From: Cucumis sativus
Taxonomy: Eukaryota > Streptophyta > Magnoliopsida > Cucurbitales > Cucurbitaceae
DNA: 64,000 bases
Direction of reading: 5' to 3'
NCBI RefSeq assembly: GCF_000004075.3
Contig: NC_026661.2
Coordinates: 2,232,001-2,296,000, forward strand
A program made the position numbers and the translations under genes. Positions 1 through 11,798 of the stretch are shown piece by piece; the first letter of the stretch is position 1, and each line of letters begins with the position of its first letter. The notes beneath the pieces are model-generated. The model ran no database searches. It saw nothing but the letters and a program-made list of their open reading frames with translations, and was not told the DNA's origin.

Positions 1-982
1 GCCACCTCTTTCTCCTTGGTGTACTTGCCTAAACTTCCTATACTTATGCCATGACCTGGTCCGCAAGTTACATTAGTAATAGTTATTTGCTTGTTGCTGT
101 CTCCAACAGATATACAATCATCTCCGGTTGAGATACGTGTATTGAAAATGTTAATCACTTCTGAACTGCTCACATGAATTCCATCGGTGTTGGGACTATT
201 CTCTGGTGCAATAATTGTCACATTTTGAAAAGTAACATTCTTGCAACCCAAAAGATTGAAGTGAAAATTCTTACTATCCAACGAAGTTATGTCCTTCACC
301 ATTGAATTGGTTACGAAACTGAACTTCACATTCTTACAAATTTAACCCCGGCCCGCCCCACAAAAAGAAAAGGTATCCGAGTTAAAAACAATGCATTATG
401 TTAATCGACAAAATTATATAATCAACGAGATTAAAAAGAAAGAAGCTAATACAATTAGAGAATTAATTTACCATAGGAAGTTTAGTGCATATTTTCTTCA
501 GGTGACAATCATTCTTTTCCCAACCTTTTTCTCCTTGACCATCAAAAGCACCTGTGCCTGACAATGTCAATTGATCGATATATTGAAAAAGAACCAACCC
601 ATCTCCTATTGGATCTGGATGAGCTTGTAATGTTCCTTCCATCCGAACCTCAATAGTACTTTTGCAAGGACCATGGAGAATGGATTGGTTTAGATGGTAA
701 ACTCCCATTGGAATCAACAATTTACTAGAATAGGTCGATGCACATGCATCCTTCCATGCATTTGCCAAAGCCTATAAATTGTGAATCATTTGATTAAACA
801 AAAAAAAAAATACATAAAGTACGAAATTTATCAAGTTAATATATATTTACCTGAGTAATATCAGTATTAGGTTTGGCACCATATGTAGTGATATCAAAAA
901 TGGATTGACCTTTTGCAGTTGATGCCAACATTAACAACAAATGTAATAGTAATGTCATAATGTTTGACCTCAATCCCATCAT
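1..982 (-). CDS. Exopolygalacturonase (GH28), 5' part only, cut by window edge
   Basis: Pectin-degrading enzyme that removes galacturonic acid from polygalacturonan in the cell wall. Coding exons read on the minus strand are 982-851 (44 codons, hydrophobic signal peptide after tandem ATGs), 771-472 (exactly 100 codons) and 332 to beyond position 1. All junctions are GT-AG. Exon 2 carries the GWEKNDCH segment and exon 3 the GH28 motifs NTDG, GDDC and GPGHG. The RIK substrate motif and the C-terminus would lie left of the window. Exon 2 has the same length and junctions as in the complete homologue at 60600-62334, so the two are paralogues of the pollen-type exopolygalacturonase clade. I chose the first of the two adjacent ATGs. 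No defect is visible in the part seen. Whether the rest is intact cannot be told. Confidence 0.9.
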
Positions 983-2174
983 TTTTATTTATTGCCTTCT
1001 GCTTTTTGCTTATGATCTTCTCTTTATTCTAATTGTTAATTAACTATGAAAATGGAATGAATGATTCAAATATATGTGCAGTCATTCAACCCTTCTTTAT
1101 ACTTTCCAAAAAAATTTGGTTGCTAAATTTGAAAATGATCGTTGAAATATTGAAGTTAAACCATTAGCTGTGTGTCATAAAATTAGCCATTTCATGACAA
1201 TTGGAATTTATTAATCATTCCCTCAATTCAATCAAATTTCTGTTCGAGAACAACTCAAAAAAGGAAGAATTGAGAATTTTGGTGAAAAAAGTATTAGAAA
1301 TTTTCACTTTATTTTTCTCATTCATAACTCCTAATAAGTAGATAGGTCCACATGTTTCATGTTACGTAGATATATTTATTTCAATGCTTATTAAATTTTG
1401 ATGGTGAAATTCAAACTTTTAATTAAATTAATCATTCAGTTATATTTATTTACTATAAATTGAGTGCGAGGATTTGAACTAAGTTTTCTTAGTTCTCAAA
1501 TATTTATGAGTGTTAATATTCATAAGTGTGGATTGAGGTAAGCATATGCTAAATGAAGTTTAAAATATTACTTTTCTGTACATGTGGTAATAAAATAATA
1601 ATAAAATATCACCAAAAGTAAATAAATATCTAATCGAGATCGATATATTATTGATACTTTTATTGACATACTCATAAGATTGAGAAATACCAGCATCTTC
1701 ATTTACATTGACATCTATGTGACTAGTCAATTTTAACAAGAACTTTTAAAATATAAACAAAATTATATCATAAAACTAAATGAAAAAATTTTGTTTTAAA
1801 TGACAAAATGGTTAAATATATAATATTTATAAATATAGCAAAATTTTACTTTTAATTTATGATAAGTAGATGTAAACGTAGATGGTAGACATCTCTCTAT
1901 TGCTGTAGTCTCTATTGCATTTCTATTAAAGTTATGGAAATAAAACCGTAATTACACTAAATCAAAATATGATGGTAGATATTATAAAAATCTGATAAAA
2001 AGCAGATCTTTGCAATAACATACTAAAACCCAAACATGGGGAAAAGAAAAACTACAGAAGCCACTCCTTCCATTCCCCATGAATTTATTTCTCAAACTTC
2101 CACACTTCACACATTTCATCAAACACAAACTTTTTACTTTTTTTATTATTTCATCCCATATTCCACACCTTGTC
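983..2174. other. AT-rich intergenic, promoter side of the polygalacturonase
   Basis: No gene seen. The first 300 bases are the upstream region of the minus-strand polygalacturonase. From about 1287 the sequence matches 9895 onward (start of the segmental duplication). From about 1930 it matches the region downstream of the glycine-rich gene at 4252 onward. Confidence 0.6.
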
Positions 2175-2447
2175 TTATGGTTTTGCACCCTCTACTACTT
2201 CACCAGCGTACCTGCAGCACCTGTACACGCATGGACCATATGTGCAACCTCTGCCGTAGCCACCACTATAGCCACCAAGACCGAAGTCATCACGACCATA
2301 GCCACCACGATGCTAACCACCACCACCGCTGTAGATTTTGTCGTTCCGTCCTCCATACTTAGCATCCTCTACGCCATTGGTTTCCACTGTGGCCTCTGCA
2401 ATGAAGGCGAGAAGAAGGCCGAGGAAAACAAAGGCTTTTGAACTCAT
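2175..2447 (-). pseudogene. Glycine-rich secreted protein copy A, broken
   Basis: Reads from ATG 2447 to TAA 2175 in one frame of 91 codons, with a single premature TAG at 2315-2313 (codon 45). The N-terminus begins MSSKAFVFLGLLLAF like the intact copies at 4497-5186 and 13055-13724. A deletion then joins the middle of exon 1 to the last bases of the intron (ATTGCAG), running straight into exon 2 (ATVETNGVEDAKYG). The second half of the signal peptide, its cleavage region and the intron are therefore gone. After the stop the frame stays open through a glycine-rich stretch and the cysteine-bearing C-terminus ending AGEVVEGAKP. The upstream TATA box has also changed. Most likely a pseudogene, although only one stop separates it from an open frame. 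Confidence 0.85.
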
Positions 2448-2510
2448 GTTTGTGTTTAATAAGAGATTGCTTTTGGGAGATATGGATGAGAAAGATTTGA
2501 ATTCTTATGG

Positions 2511-2518
2511 TATTTATT
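2511..2518 (-). promoter_or_regulatory. Degenerate TATA box of broken copy A
   Basis: At the place where copies B and C have TATAAATA (minus strand), copy A reads AATAAATA. The flanking sequence is otherwise clearly homologous. Confidence 0.5.
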
Positions 2519-2959
2519 GGTACATAAAAGAGAAAGGGAGATGAGAATATTGAGACAATTGCAATTAAAGACTGGCCCGTAATTTAGTTGGGCATTAGAT
2601 GAACTGATTGAGAAGTATTCTGAAATGAAGAAGGAAATTAAAATTTGAGTCAGCTCTCTTAAATAATCTTTATCGTTTAAATGATTTGTAATTAGTCAAA
2701 CTCTTTAGTAGTGTGACTGTATCAAACTCCAAGAGCTTCTTTTAGCCAATTATCAATAATAATAATAAATATAATTCTGGAAAAACAATTTCTAGCATGC
2801 TTTCATTTTCTATTCCTAAACTTGGTAAACAAAATTCTTTGTCTTAAAAATTAAAACTAATATTTTCATAAATTATTTAGCAAAGTTGTTGGAATATGGA
2901 CTGGTTTATGATTGTACCAAACAGCAAAAACAAGTTACAAACTACGAACCCAACTATAT

Positions 2960-3345
2960 CGTTTAGAAACTGAGAGACCCACGTGGCGGATGTTGCCTCA
3001 CCCAAAAGCCACCGGAAATTGCCTTCACTGGAGACCCACATGTCGAACAACCAACTGCAAACCCCAAGAACAACCACGGCTGAAACAACCTCTCTGATGG
3101 CTCGAACCCACTGCTAAACCAGCCGCCACACCGCGCGAAATCCGCCGGTAGAACATGGAAACTCGCCGACGTTAAAGCTCAGTCAGACGCCGTACTGCCC
3201 GAAAAACGAGACCGAAACGCGGATGCTAAAGCTCTCTCCTCACCGGAAAACGCCCGACCCGACGAAGAACCTCAGAATCTCCGTCGCGTGGCCGTCCGGT
3301 AAACGCCATCAACGTCAACCCGTTCACCGTCGGCCCCTGCTCTTC
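2960..3345. other. GC-rich block of unknown origin
   Basis: A stretch of nearly 400 bases whose base composition contrasts sharply with the AT-rich surroundings. It interrupts the homology between the copy A and copy B regions. No frame on either strand is long or familiar. It could be a fragment of a transposon or of an exon captured from elsewhere. Confidence 0.4.
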
Positions 3346-4496
3346 TCTCTACTGTGTTTGTAGAAGAAACTTCAACTTTCCTCTCTCTCTATTCTTGTGT
3401 ATTGCGGCAACCCCTCACCTCTCTCCTTTTCTTTTCACTGTATTAAAAATGGCAAGTGATGTGAATAATTGCAAAAATGTGTTCTTGTTATTCCGCCATC
3501 AACAAAACTAAAAAAACTTTGTTTATTAAGAAAATAAATAATCCACGTTGTTTATTTCTTACATTCTTTCATATTTCTTTAATAAAATAAGAGAACTTTT
3601 CTTTATGTATCACGGTGAAGATAGATATTGTATTAAGAAAAATATATTTCTTAATGATCATTTATCATGACCATCAAGAAATTAAAAAATTGTGTTCCAA
3701 ACCCTACATCTCTCTTAATGCATCCTCTTTCACAAATACTTCCGTTCCAAAATAATTACAGTCTGAGAAAAGTTTAGAGAGTAAAAACAATTTCTCTCTC
3801 AAACATTAAACCAATATATATAAATGATCCATACATATATATATGTGGAAAGTTCAATATGAAATATGTTAACAGTATTGGTAAAAATACTATATATGGA
3901 TGGTCGTAAAAGAAATACGTACTTTTTAAAAGTTGAACTTCCTCTTCATCTCTGATTGGAGATATTTGTTGAAAACTCCAATAACACCTCAAAATAATAA
4001 TAGTAATAATTATTACTATTATTATTATTACTATTATTGCGTAGGATAGAACACCATGAAATGTTGATAAATTTATTTAATTGTGTCCTTGTCACTTGTC
4101 AGTACCACCATAAACTTTAGATAATGCAGGCTGAGCAAACATTTTTTTACTTTCTTTTCTCATTTGTATGCAAAATATATTGCCACCATATATCGTTTTG
4201 ACTAAAGACGAAAGAAAGCGTGTATACCTTAACTATTAAAATTTATGTTCAAGTTATGGAAATAAAACCCTTAATTACACAAAATGAAAATATGTTTGTT
4301 GATATTATAAAATTTTACAAAAACCAAATCTTTGCAATAACATACTAAAACCCAAACATGGGGAAAAAGAAAAACTACAGAACCCACTCCTTCCATTCCC
4401 CATCTATTTATTTCTCAAACTTCTACCGTTCACACATTTAACCAAACACACAAACTTTAAACCTTTTTATTATTTCATCCCATTCTACACCTTCTC

Positions 4497-5186
4497 TTAG
4501 GGTTTTGCACCCTCTACCACTTCACCAGCGTAGCTGCAGCACTTGTGCCCACATCGACCATATCGGCAACCTCTGCCGTAGCCACCACGGCCACCACCAT
4601 AGCCTCCACGGCCACCGTAATGACCACGACCATACCCACCACGACCACCGCCATAGCCTCTGTCGTACCCACCGCCATAGCCTCTGTCGTACCCTCCACC
4701 ATAGCCTCTGTCGTACCCTCCACCATAGCCTCTGTCGTACCCACCTCTTCCATACTTGGCATCCTCTACGCCATTGGTTTCCACTGTGACCTCTGCAATG
4801 TTATATTTAAAATTAATCCTTAACTTTACGAAAATGTTATATAAAATCAAAATCTGTATATAAAGATGTTAAATAATGAGTATATATATTTTACATGAGT
4901 TTTTTCTTAATATTCGTGTCTGTTCGGAGTTAGTTTATGTGTACCTAAACTAAGTTTACCGAACAAATTTGGATGTGAAAGGAACAAGCACAAAGAATAT
5001 TAAATCATCAATAGAAGACTACTATGCATTCAACTTCTTAGATGACTTAAAATTTATTATAACATAAAACTCACCGTTGTCAGTCTTGGAGGAGGTCTCC
5101 GCAAGGTCCCTTGCAGCCACTTCAGAGGAGAGGAGAAGAACGAAGGCGAGAAGAAGGCCAAGGAAAACAAAGGCTTTGGAACTCAT
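4497..5186 (-). CDS. Secreted glycine-rich protein, copy B (GRP family, PF07172-like)
   Basis: Two exons: 5186-5075 (37 codons plus one base) and 4792-4497, with a phase-1 GT-AG intron of 282 bases; 135 residues. Residues 1-25 are a signal peptide with the family hallmark SSEVAARDLAE just after the hydrophobic core. The mature part has four tandem YDRGYGGG octapeptides (about residues 56-87), then GRGGYG repeats, then a cysteine-bearing tail (CRYGRCGHKCCSYAGE) ending VEGAKP. This layout is that of plant GRP-family cell-wall or apoplastic proteins, often stress-induced; the molecular role is not settled. A TATA box lies about 70 bases upstream of the ATG. The paralogue at 13055-13724 has two octapeptides fewer. 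The start is chosen because the signal peptide begins there; the upstream in-frame ATG lies before the TATA box. Confidence 0.88.
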
Positions 5187-5254
5187 ATTTGTGTGTATTG
5201 TAAGAGATTGGTTTTGGGGGAGAGGGATGAGAAAGATTTGCATTCTTATGGAGG

Positions 5255-5262
5255 TATTTATA
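5255..5262 (-). promoter_or_regulatory. TATA box of glycine-rich copy B
   Basis: TATAAATA on the minus strand, about 70 bases before the ATG, and conserved in copy C. Flanking promoter sequence is conserved for over 300 bases between the copies. Confidence 0.65.
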
Positions 5263-5269
5263 GGTCCAT

Positions 5270-6421
5270 AAAAGGGAAAGTGAGATGAGAATTGAGACAA
5301 TGGCAATGGCAATTAAAGACTGGCCCATAATTTGGTTGGGTGTTAGATGAACTGATTGAGAAGTATTTTGAAATGAAGAAGAAAATTTGAGTCAGCTCTC
5401 TTCAAAAATCTTTATCTTTTAAATGATTTGTAATCAGTCAAACTCTTTAGTAGTGTGACTGTATCAAACTCCAAGAGCTTCTTCTATCCAATTATCAATA
5501 ATAATAATATAATTATGGAAAAACAATTTGTAGCATGCTTTCATTTTCTATTTCCTAAACTTGGTAAACAAAGTTATTTGTCTTAAAAATTAAAACTAAT
5601 ATTTTTCATAAATTACTTACCAAAATCTATCAAGTAAATACTGTAGGTTAGTTATTTAGGGTTCATTTTTTTCACCTTGTGTTTTTTCTTAAAAAAATTG
5701 ATGTTTAATTAGATTTTTTTTTCTATTAATGATTGATTTGTTTTGGTATATCATTTTCGATCCAATATAACAAAATGAACAAAATATGTGACATTTTTTA
5801 AAATAAAAAATAAATTAAAATATTTACAAAGTATAACAAAATTTTAAATTCTATCAATGATAGAAACTGATATGCTACTATCACTGTCTATCCATCTCAC
5901 TAATAGAAACATGTTAATGTCTATCAATGTCTATTATTGATAAAATATGAAAATCGTACTATTTGTTGTAAATATTTTGTCAAATTTACTATTTTTTACC
6001 ATTCTCTCTTAAAAAAATATTTATAAATACAGTAAATTTCAAAATCTATCAAAGAAATTGGTAGAAATATTTATATAGTATATGTGATATAAATAAACAC
6101 TAATATGATTGAAGTTTTTTGTGTCTACTAATATCTATATTTTTTATATTTCTAAATTTGGCTATATTTATAAATATTTTCAAGAATTTTAGTTTATACA
6201 TTTTCAAATGGTTTATCTTATATAAAATTTGAATAGACAAACATAAAATAAAGCACAGCACAATAAAGAAAACGTTATTGAATAGCTTCCACTGAACCCA
6301 ATTTGCAAATATCATTGATATTTGTAATATTCTTTTAATGCTATGTTTTCTTACAAGATAACGAGAGGATATTTTTATATTTATGTGAAACTCATCAACT
6401 TATATGAAAATGTCAAAACAA
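5270..6421. other. Upstream region of copy B and AT-rich repeat
   Basis: 5280-5620 is the promoter-proximal sequence shared by copies A, B and C. 5800-6090 is a dispersed AT-rich repeat with inverted TCTATCA/TGATAGA words. No gene seen. Confidence 0.55.
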
Positions 6422-6827
6422 CATTTATTTATTTCATACTCTTCAACTTGGTGTCTGTCATTCTTTAAATAGAATTTTCAAAGCTCATAAAAATCTCTCG
6501 AAATTTGAGAAGATATCAACGCCCTTACGGATCATTGGACAAGCATATCTCCTCTCTTCAAAAATTATTTTGATAGCTCTATTGCTCTAAGTATTTATGC
6601 TTTTGTTTAATTGTACTGACTTTGGGTCTTTCTTGGACTTTCCTCTAACCCTTGCTTTTGTTTTCCCTTCTTTCCATATTATCTATTATATATTAATGAA
6701 GCATGAATGATGATGATGCTACGAAGGTACTGTTCACATAGTGGAGATGATGAGATGTCTTAGTGCATCTATTGACCTATCTCGTATCTTTTTTAAAAAA
6801 AAAAAAACATTTATATATTTCGTATAC
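6422..6827 (+). mobile_element. 5'-truncated LINE 3' end with poly(A) and target-site duplications
   Basis: Inserted segment 6442-6807 ends in 13 A residues. It is flanked by imperfect 20-base direct repeats: 6422-6441 (CATTTATTTATTTCATACTC) and 6808-6827. The duplicated arm 2 has a single uninterrupted copy of this site near 14605-14630. The 3' tail (ATTAATGAAGC... ATCTATTGACC... TCGTATC) resembles the tails at 19840 and 25500-25611. Typical product of target-primed reverse transcription. Confidence 0.8.
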
Positions 6828-6896
6828 TATAATTTTGCAATAAATTTAAGAGACCTTTATAAAACTAACTCCCAAACTATGCGGGGTAGTGATAGT

Positions 6897-8594
6897 TGTG
6901 AAACCTATTTCTAATTTGAGTATAGAAAGTAAAATTTGGTTAAGTATTTTGAAAATTTGTATTTTGGATAAGAGGAGACATTTTGAAATAAGACTTTGCG
7001 ATAAGAAGTATGTGTTTGAATCAATCCACAGAAATGATTAAGTGATAAAATCTTTTATGGTTAAGTATAAGTTTTGTTATTAAGAAGTTAATTCACGAGG
7101 GAGTTTTGAGAAAAGAATGATTTGCAATAGGACCTATAAACACTTTCAATAGAAAGAGTCTTCACGAGAAAATGTTGAAGTTATTCGTAGAATGGAAATA
7201 GGCGAGAAGTAAGGTCTGGCAAAGAAAACGTCTATCTGATTTGACAGGGGTTAATGTGTAAGATTAAAGGTTTAAGCATGACTGAGTTAAATATTAAATT
7301 TACATGTGTAAAGTTTTAATCAGGAACCAGCGAACTTAAAAGAGTTTAAGCATGACTAAGTTAGTTTAAGAGCTATGTAAATAAAGGACCTAGTCATTAA
7401 GTAAGCACATAGATTTTATTAAAAAAAAATTACTAAAATGTTGTTGTTTTGCTTGACGAGAAAAAGAAAAAAAAAAACAAAGTGTTAAGTGCTACGATGT
7501 GTTTCACAAGAAGGCTCCACAAAAGAAAAGGAAGAGAAGGATTTTTGATAAAGTGTGGGAATGTTTTCTCTTAAATGAATTAATTATGTTAAAAAATTTA
7601 TTATAATTTCTCTTTACTTATTTAAAAGAAGAATTCCAATGATAAGTGTTTCAAATGAAATTTATATCAAAAGTCTATATGTTTTCAAGTATGATTTATA
7701 ATGTTAAAGTTGTTTTCTTGAGATGATGCTAACTTTTATGTGCACATAAAGAGTCAAGGTTACTATGGGGTGTACAAGGCTACATGGTGATAAGAAGCTG
7801 GTTTATGCTTTGAAATGAGCGTATAAAGCTTAGTTGGCCTGAGCAACAAGGACAATCTGTATGTTTTCGGATGTTGTTGATACAACAGTCTAAATGTAGG
7901 GTAATGAGACCAAACGTAGAAAACGATTCGAGATCCTTGATGAAAAGTATAATTGACTAATGGGTGTTATTGTGAAATGAATCTTGATGTGATTCACAAG
8001 TTGAACTAATTTTATTGTAAAAATGATTATATACGTTTTGATATGTTTTGCCAAATGAAGTGTTTATTGATAAACTGATTTGTGTTGAAATTTATGATTT
8101 GACGAAAAACATTTTCAAAGAGCATTGCAAAAAGGATTTCATTAAAACCTCACTAAATCTTTTAAACTTGCATTTTAAATTTTATCTTCCAAGATTTAGC
8201 ATTTAGGCCAATTAAAGAAGAAGGTTGAAGGGCTTGCGGCAAGTTGAGAAAGCCACGAGGCGTTAAAGAGCTTTGATCGATAAATGTTAATTATTTGATC
8301 AAAATGTTGTAATTGTTTGTTCATACCAAACGCCTGTTATTAATATATTAAAGTGTGTGTTTCAGGTTATGTTACTTATTGTACTTGGCATTTAAAGTTG
8401 ATTTTCGCTACGTTTTGAGTTTCACTTCATAGTTTGAAAGGAGTTGAGAATAAGCTAGGCAGTAAGACTAATTGTAAAGTTTAATTAAAGTTAAATCTTG
8501 TAAAGTTTAAAGTTAAATCATGTAAAGTTTAAAGTTAAATCACGTCCTATCCGCACAACTTCCTGCAATTTTGTTGTCGGAACAGAGTGTGACA
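6897..8594. mobile_element. Solo LTR of an LTR retrotransposon
   Basis: 1698 bases beginning TGTGAAAC and ending TGTGACA, so it has the TG...CA termini of LTRs. It is flanked by a near-perfect 5-base target duplication (ATAGT at 6892-6896, ATAGC at 8595-8599). Arm 2 of the segmental duplication runs uninterrupted across the same point (about 14690-14710), giving an empty site. No gag, protease or polymerase reading frame is present, so it is a solo LTR left by recombination. Near its 3' end (8470-8545) a unit of about 25 bases is repeated three times. The superfamily cannot be assigned from an LTR alone; the TGTGACA end resembles many plant Ty3 elements. Confidence 0.8.
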
Positions 8595-8599
8595 ATAGC

Positions 8600-9889
8600 G
8601 ATGCACCTAAACTAAATTTACTATTTTGGTTGTTACAGTGGTCGATATGAATATAGATCAATGGAAAGAAGAATATCAACATCCTCTCTAAAACTTAAAT
8701 ATATTAATCTAAAATTTTCATTTTTATGTTAAATTGAGAAGAAGAAGAAAAAAAAAAGAAACGAAAGCAAAAGTATTAGGTAATAAAAATATTTTGAAGA
8801 TGAAAAAAATTTGAAGTACTCTTGAAAGCATGAATAAATAAAATTTGGTTCCACTTGTATTGTTGAATATCCTCTTGTTCCTTTCCAACCAAATGTTCCA
8901 GATAACCCCATCAACAGACTGTAATTGTTGATTTCATAACACACAAACTTGAAATCAACAATTAAGTAATAGAAGACCGTAAAGATCGACACACAGATAA
9001 AACATGGTTCACTAACAGTGTATTAGCAACTACATCCACAAACAAAGGAAGAAAAAATATGGTTAGGAGAGAGTGTTTTCTAATACAAATGTAGCTGGAT
9101 AGAGTGCATCCAATGAAATTCTCATTGTTTTGGTTGCAGACCGAGCACGCCAACTTGGATTAAGGCAGTGATTTGGGAGGCTATTTAGCAGAATAATCTC
9201 CACAGTGTTTCCCGGGTAGAATTTAGCATAAGAAAAAATTTCACTTCTTAATTAGAATGGGAGATTTTTACAAATTATTAAAGATTGTCAGGACTAAGAT
9301 TTTCTATCTTTGGAAGATCATTTCCTCTTTCCTCGTTAGGCTTAGGGAAAGATGCTTTGACATTATCCCATATGCTAATGTCCCTATCCCGGAGGGGTCC
9401 TCTAGGCTTAATATCCCAACCAATCTTTAATCGAGCTATTTGCGCCAAGGGATGAAGCAAAAAGCTTGGGGAAGCCAAAGGAGAGAGGACCGTGTTGGTT
9501 CAATTTTTTATGCCAAAAAAGAAAGAGAAAGAAGAGAGCAAGATGATTATACTAAAAAAGAATTGCCACAGTTTCTATTTTAATTATTATCCCTGCATAA
9601 CTCTTTCACATATATATTTATATCCATAGGTTGTACACAAGTGAAACTATCCTCAAATTTATATGCTATTTATATAATATATATATATAAAACTATAATA
9701 GTATACTATAGTCATGTAGTTCAAACTTCGTTTATTACCTTTTTATTTTAAAAATATTTTATTAATAGTAAAGTTCCTGTGAACATAAATTTCTCCATCA
9801 TCTGCTCCTACTTGTATATATCATCTTTAATTAATTATCATTTAGTGTCCACATGTACAGTTTAATTCCCAAATAGTGTTCAACAAAAC
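8600..9889. other. End of arm 1 and intergenic spacer
   Basis: 8600-9060 matches 14705-15735 of arm 2. The remainder contains only the doubtful open frame 9278-9478 and an AT microsatellite near 9675. Confidence 0.5.
9278..9478 (-). CDS. Possible orphan ORF or exon remnant
   Basis: A 66-codon frame with more coding-like composition than its AT-rich surroundings (rich in P, R, D and K; segment ISIWDNVKASFPKPNEERG). I do not recognise it and saw no matching sequence elsewhere in the window. No convincing splice partner, signal peptide or domain was found. It could be a fragment of a decayed gene or chance. Confidence 0.2.
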   Translation of the reverse strand: MASPSFLLHPLAQIARLKIGWDIKPRGPLRDRDISIWDNVKASFPKPNEERGNDLPKIENLSPDNL

Positions 9890-10039
9890 GAAGTATTAGA
9901 AATTTTCACTTTATTTTTCTCATTCATAACTCCTAATAAGTAGATAGGTCCACATGTTTCATGTTACATCTATTTATTTTAATGCGTATTAATTTTTGGT
10001 GGTGAAATTCAAACTTTTAATTAAATTAATTATCTCAGT

Positions 10040-11764
10040 CATGTTTATTTACTATAAATATCACTATAAAGATCAATTGAGCTAAGCATGCTTAATAAAG
10101 TTTAAAAAATTACTCTTCTATACACGTGTGGCAATAAAGATAACAAAATATCACTAAATGTAAATAAATGTTTGGCAAGTTTTATTATTTTTATAACTTC
10201 TTTAGAAATATTCAATCGATATGGATATGATATTGATTTTTGTTTTATAAATTCGTGAAATTGAGAAATATAAGCATTTTCATCAACATTCGCATCCTAG
10301 ACATTACTCCTATATGACTAATGAATTTGAACTAGCGAAACTAATTCATAAAACTAAATGAACAAATTTTAAAAAATTTTATTTAAAATAACAAATATGA
10401 TAGAACGTATAATATTTACAAATGTAACGACAAAATTTTACTTTCAGATCGTGAAGGTTGTGGTAAACCTGATAGACATCATATATTATTTTAGGCGTTA
10501 TATTGTATTGATAATAAAAGTAAAATTTTATTCTATTTATAAATATTTATAATAATTTTTTATATTCAAAACAATTCAAAAAATTAAGTTGGCCTAAAAT
10601 TTCTATTTTCAATATTTATGGCCATAACAGTTATTTAAGTGATCGGACTCCATGAGTTCGTAAAATTTAAATGAGTTAGGCAAACAAGTATTAATTTGTA
10701 ATTTATTTCTTTTTCTTAATTGCATTTTCTTGTTTTTGACATGTTTATTTATTTTTAATCTAAGTTGAATGATATGGTATTAAATTTGTCTTTCATCCGT
10801 TAATTTTTCTTCTTTTCTTAACATACCTTCCAGTTATTGTCGCTCCAATCATCCTCATCTTTGTCTCCGTCCCTAGGCCCAGGCATCTCCCTCAATGCAT
10901 CCTCTATCACAAATAGGTTCCAAAATAATTACAGTCTAAGAAAAGTTCATAGAGTAACAACAATTTCTCTCTCAAACATTAAACCAATATATATATATAT
11001 ATATATATACTAGAAAGAACACGTGTTTTGTACGTGAAAAGTGTAATTTTAAATCTTAAATTTAATTTTAGTGTCACAAGTTAAAAACTAATTATAAACA
11101 ATATCTTTAGTTTATATATATATATATGCTATTATTAAATTCAAATCTACCAATAATAAGGTGACCAGATTGGACAATTAGATCTTAACCAGAGAATATA
11201 AAGGACCTATATAACAATATAAGTTTATGAAATATACAACTATATAACTACAAAATATTATATAAACAAGGAGAGAAAATTAGTGAGCAACCATAATATA
11301 ACATGTACTTTTTTTTCATTGAAAATAAATTAAAAAATAAGAAAATAAAAAGAGATCAAATGATGGATAAAGAAGTCTCTCCAATCCAAAATATAATGCT
11401 AAAAGACGACCAAAATTTAATTAATAGATTATAGATACATAAATGAAATAAAATTATAGTGCATAGTAAGTATTGTAGAAATATTGCTTATTCGAGACAT
11501 AGTTGACATCGTTGGAGGCCTCCTTGGATTCTCTATACATTTGTTGAAAAACACAGAAATTCTCCTTGTTTTACACCAAATAATTATTCTCCTATACGTG
11601 GATTTATTTGATTGCTCACAATTTCATTAGATTTTATTTTATATAAAAATACACAGAAAGAAAATGATTGGGAACGTGAACATGAGTCACAAAGAAGATG
11701 AGAGAGAATGTGTGAGTGATAGAAGGGAAGAAGAAAATTTTATATAGCTTTAAAATTGAGCTAA

Positions 11765-11798
<34 letters not shown>

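Larger units (their letters stand above)
2448..4496. other. Intergenic between glycine-rich copies A and B
   Basis: No gene supported. 2540-2880 repeats the promoter region of copy B (5280-5620). About 2960-3345 is an unusually GC-rich block described separately. 3990-4036 is an AAT/ATT microsatellite. From 4252 onward the 3' flank of copy B begins. Short open frames here have no recognisable product. Confidence 0.6.
1250..9150. repeat. Segmental duplication, arm 1
   Basis: Shared blocks in the same order as in arm 2: about 1287-1440 with 9895-10040; 3780-4130 with 10955-11920 (interrupted); 4250-5640 with 12790-14170; 6840-6893 with 14635-14695; 8598-9060 with 14705-15735. The arms differ by insertions, microsatellite length and many substitutions. 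Arm 1 additionally contains a second, broken glycine-rich gene, a GC-rich block, a LINE end and a solo LTR. Boundaries are approximate, as judged by eye. Confidence 0.75.

Noticed and set aside
2036..2441. Plus-strand open frames rich in T, H and S opposite the glycine-rich copy
   Set aside because: They are antisense shadows of the glycine-rich coding repeats; the same happens at 4505-4823 and 13063-13333.
4660..4750. Regular 24-base repeats resembling a CRISPR array
   Set aside because: They are in-frame octapeptide codons of a plant protein with no spacers.
4514..4762. Second minus-strand frame (methionine/valine/glutamate-rich) within copy B
   Set aside because: Frame-shifted reading of the GGN-rich repeats, without signal peptide or homologue.
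5187..5312. Upstream in-frame ATG for glycine-rich copy B
   Set aside because: It lies before the TATA box and would bury the signal peptide.
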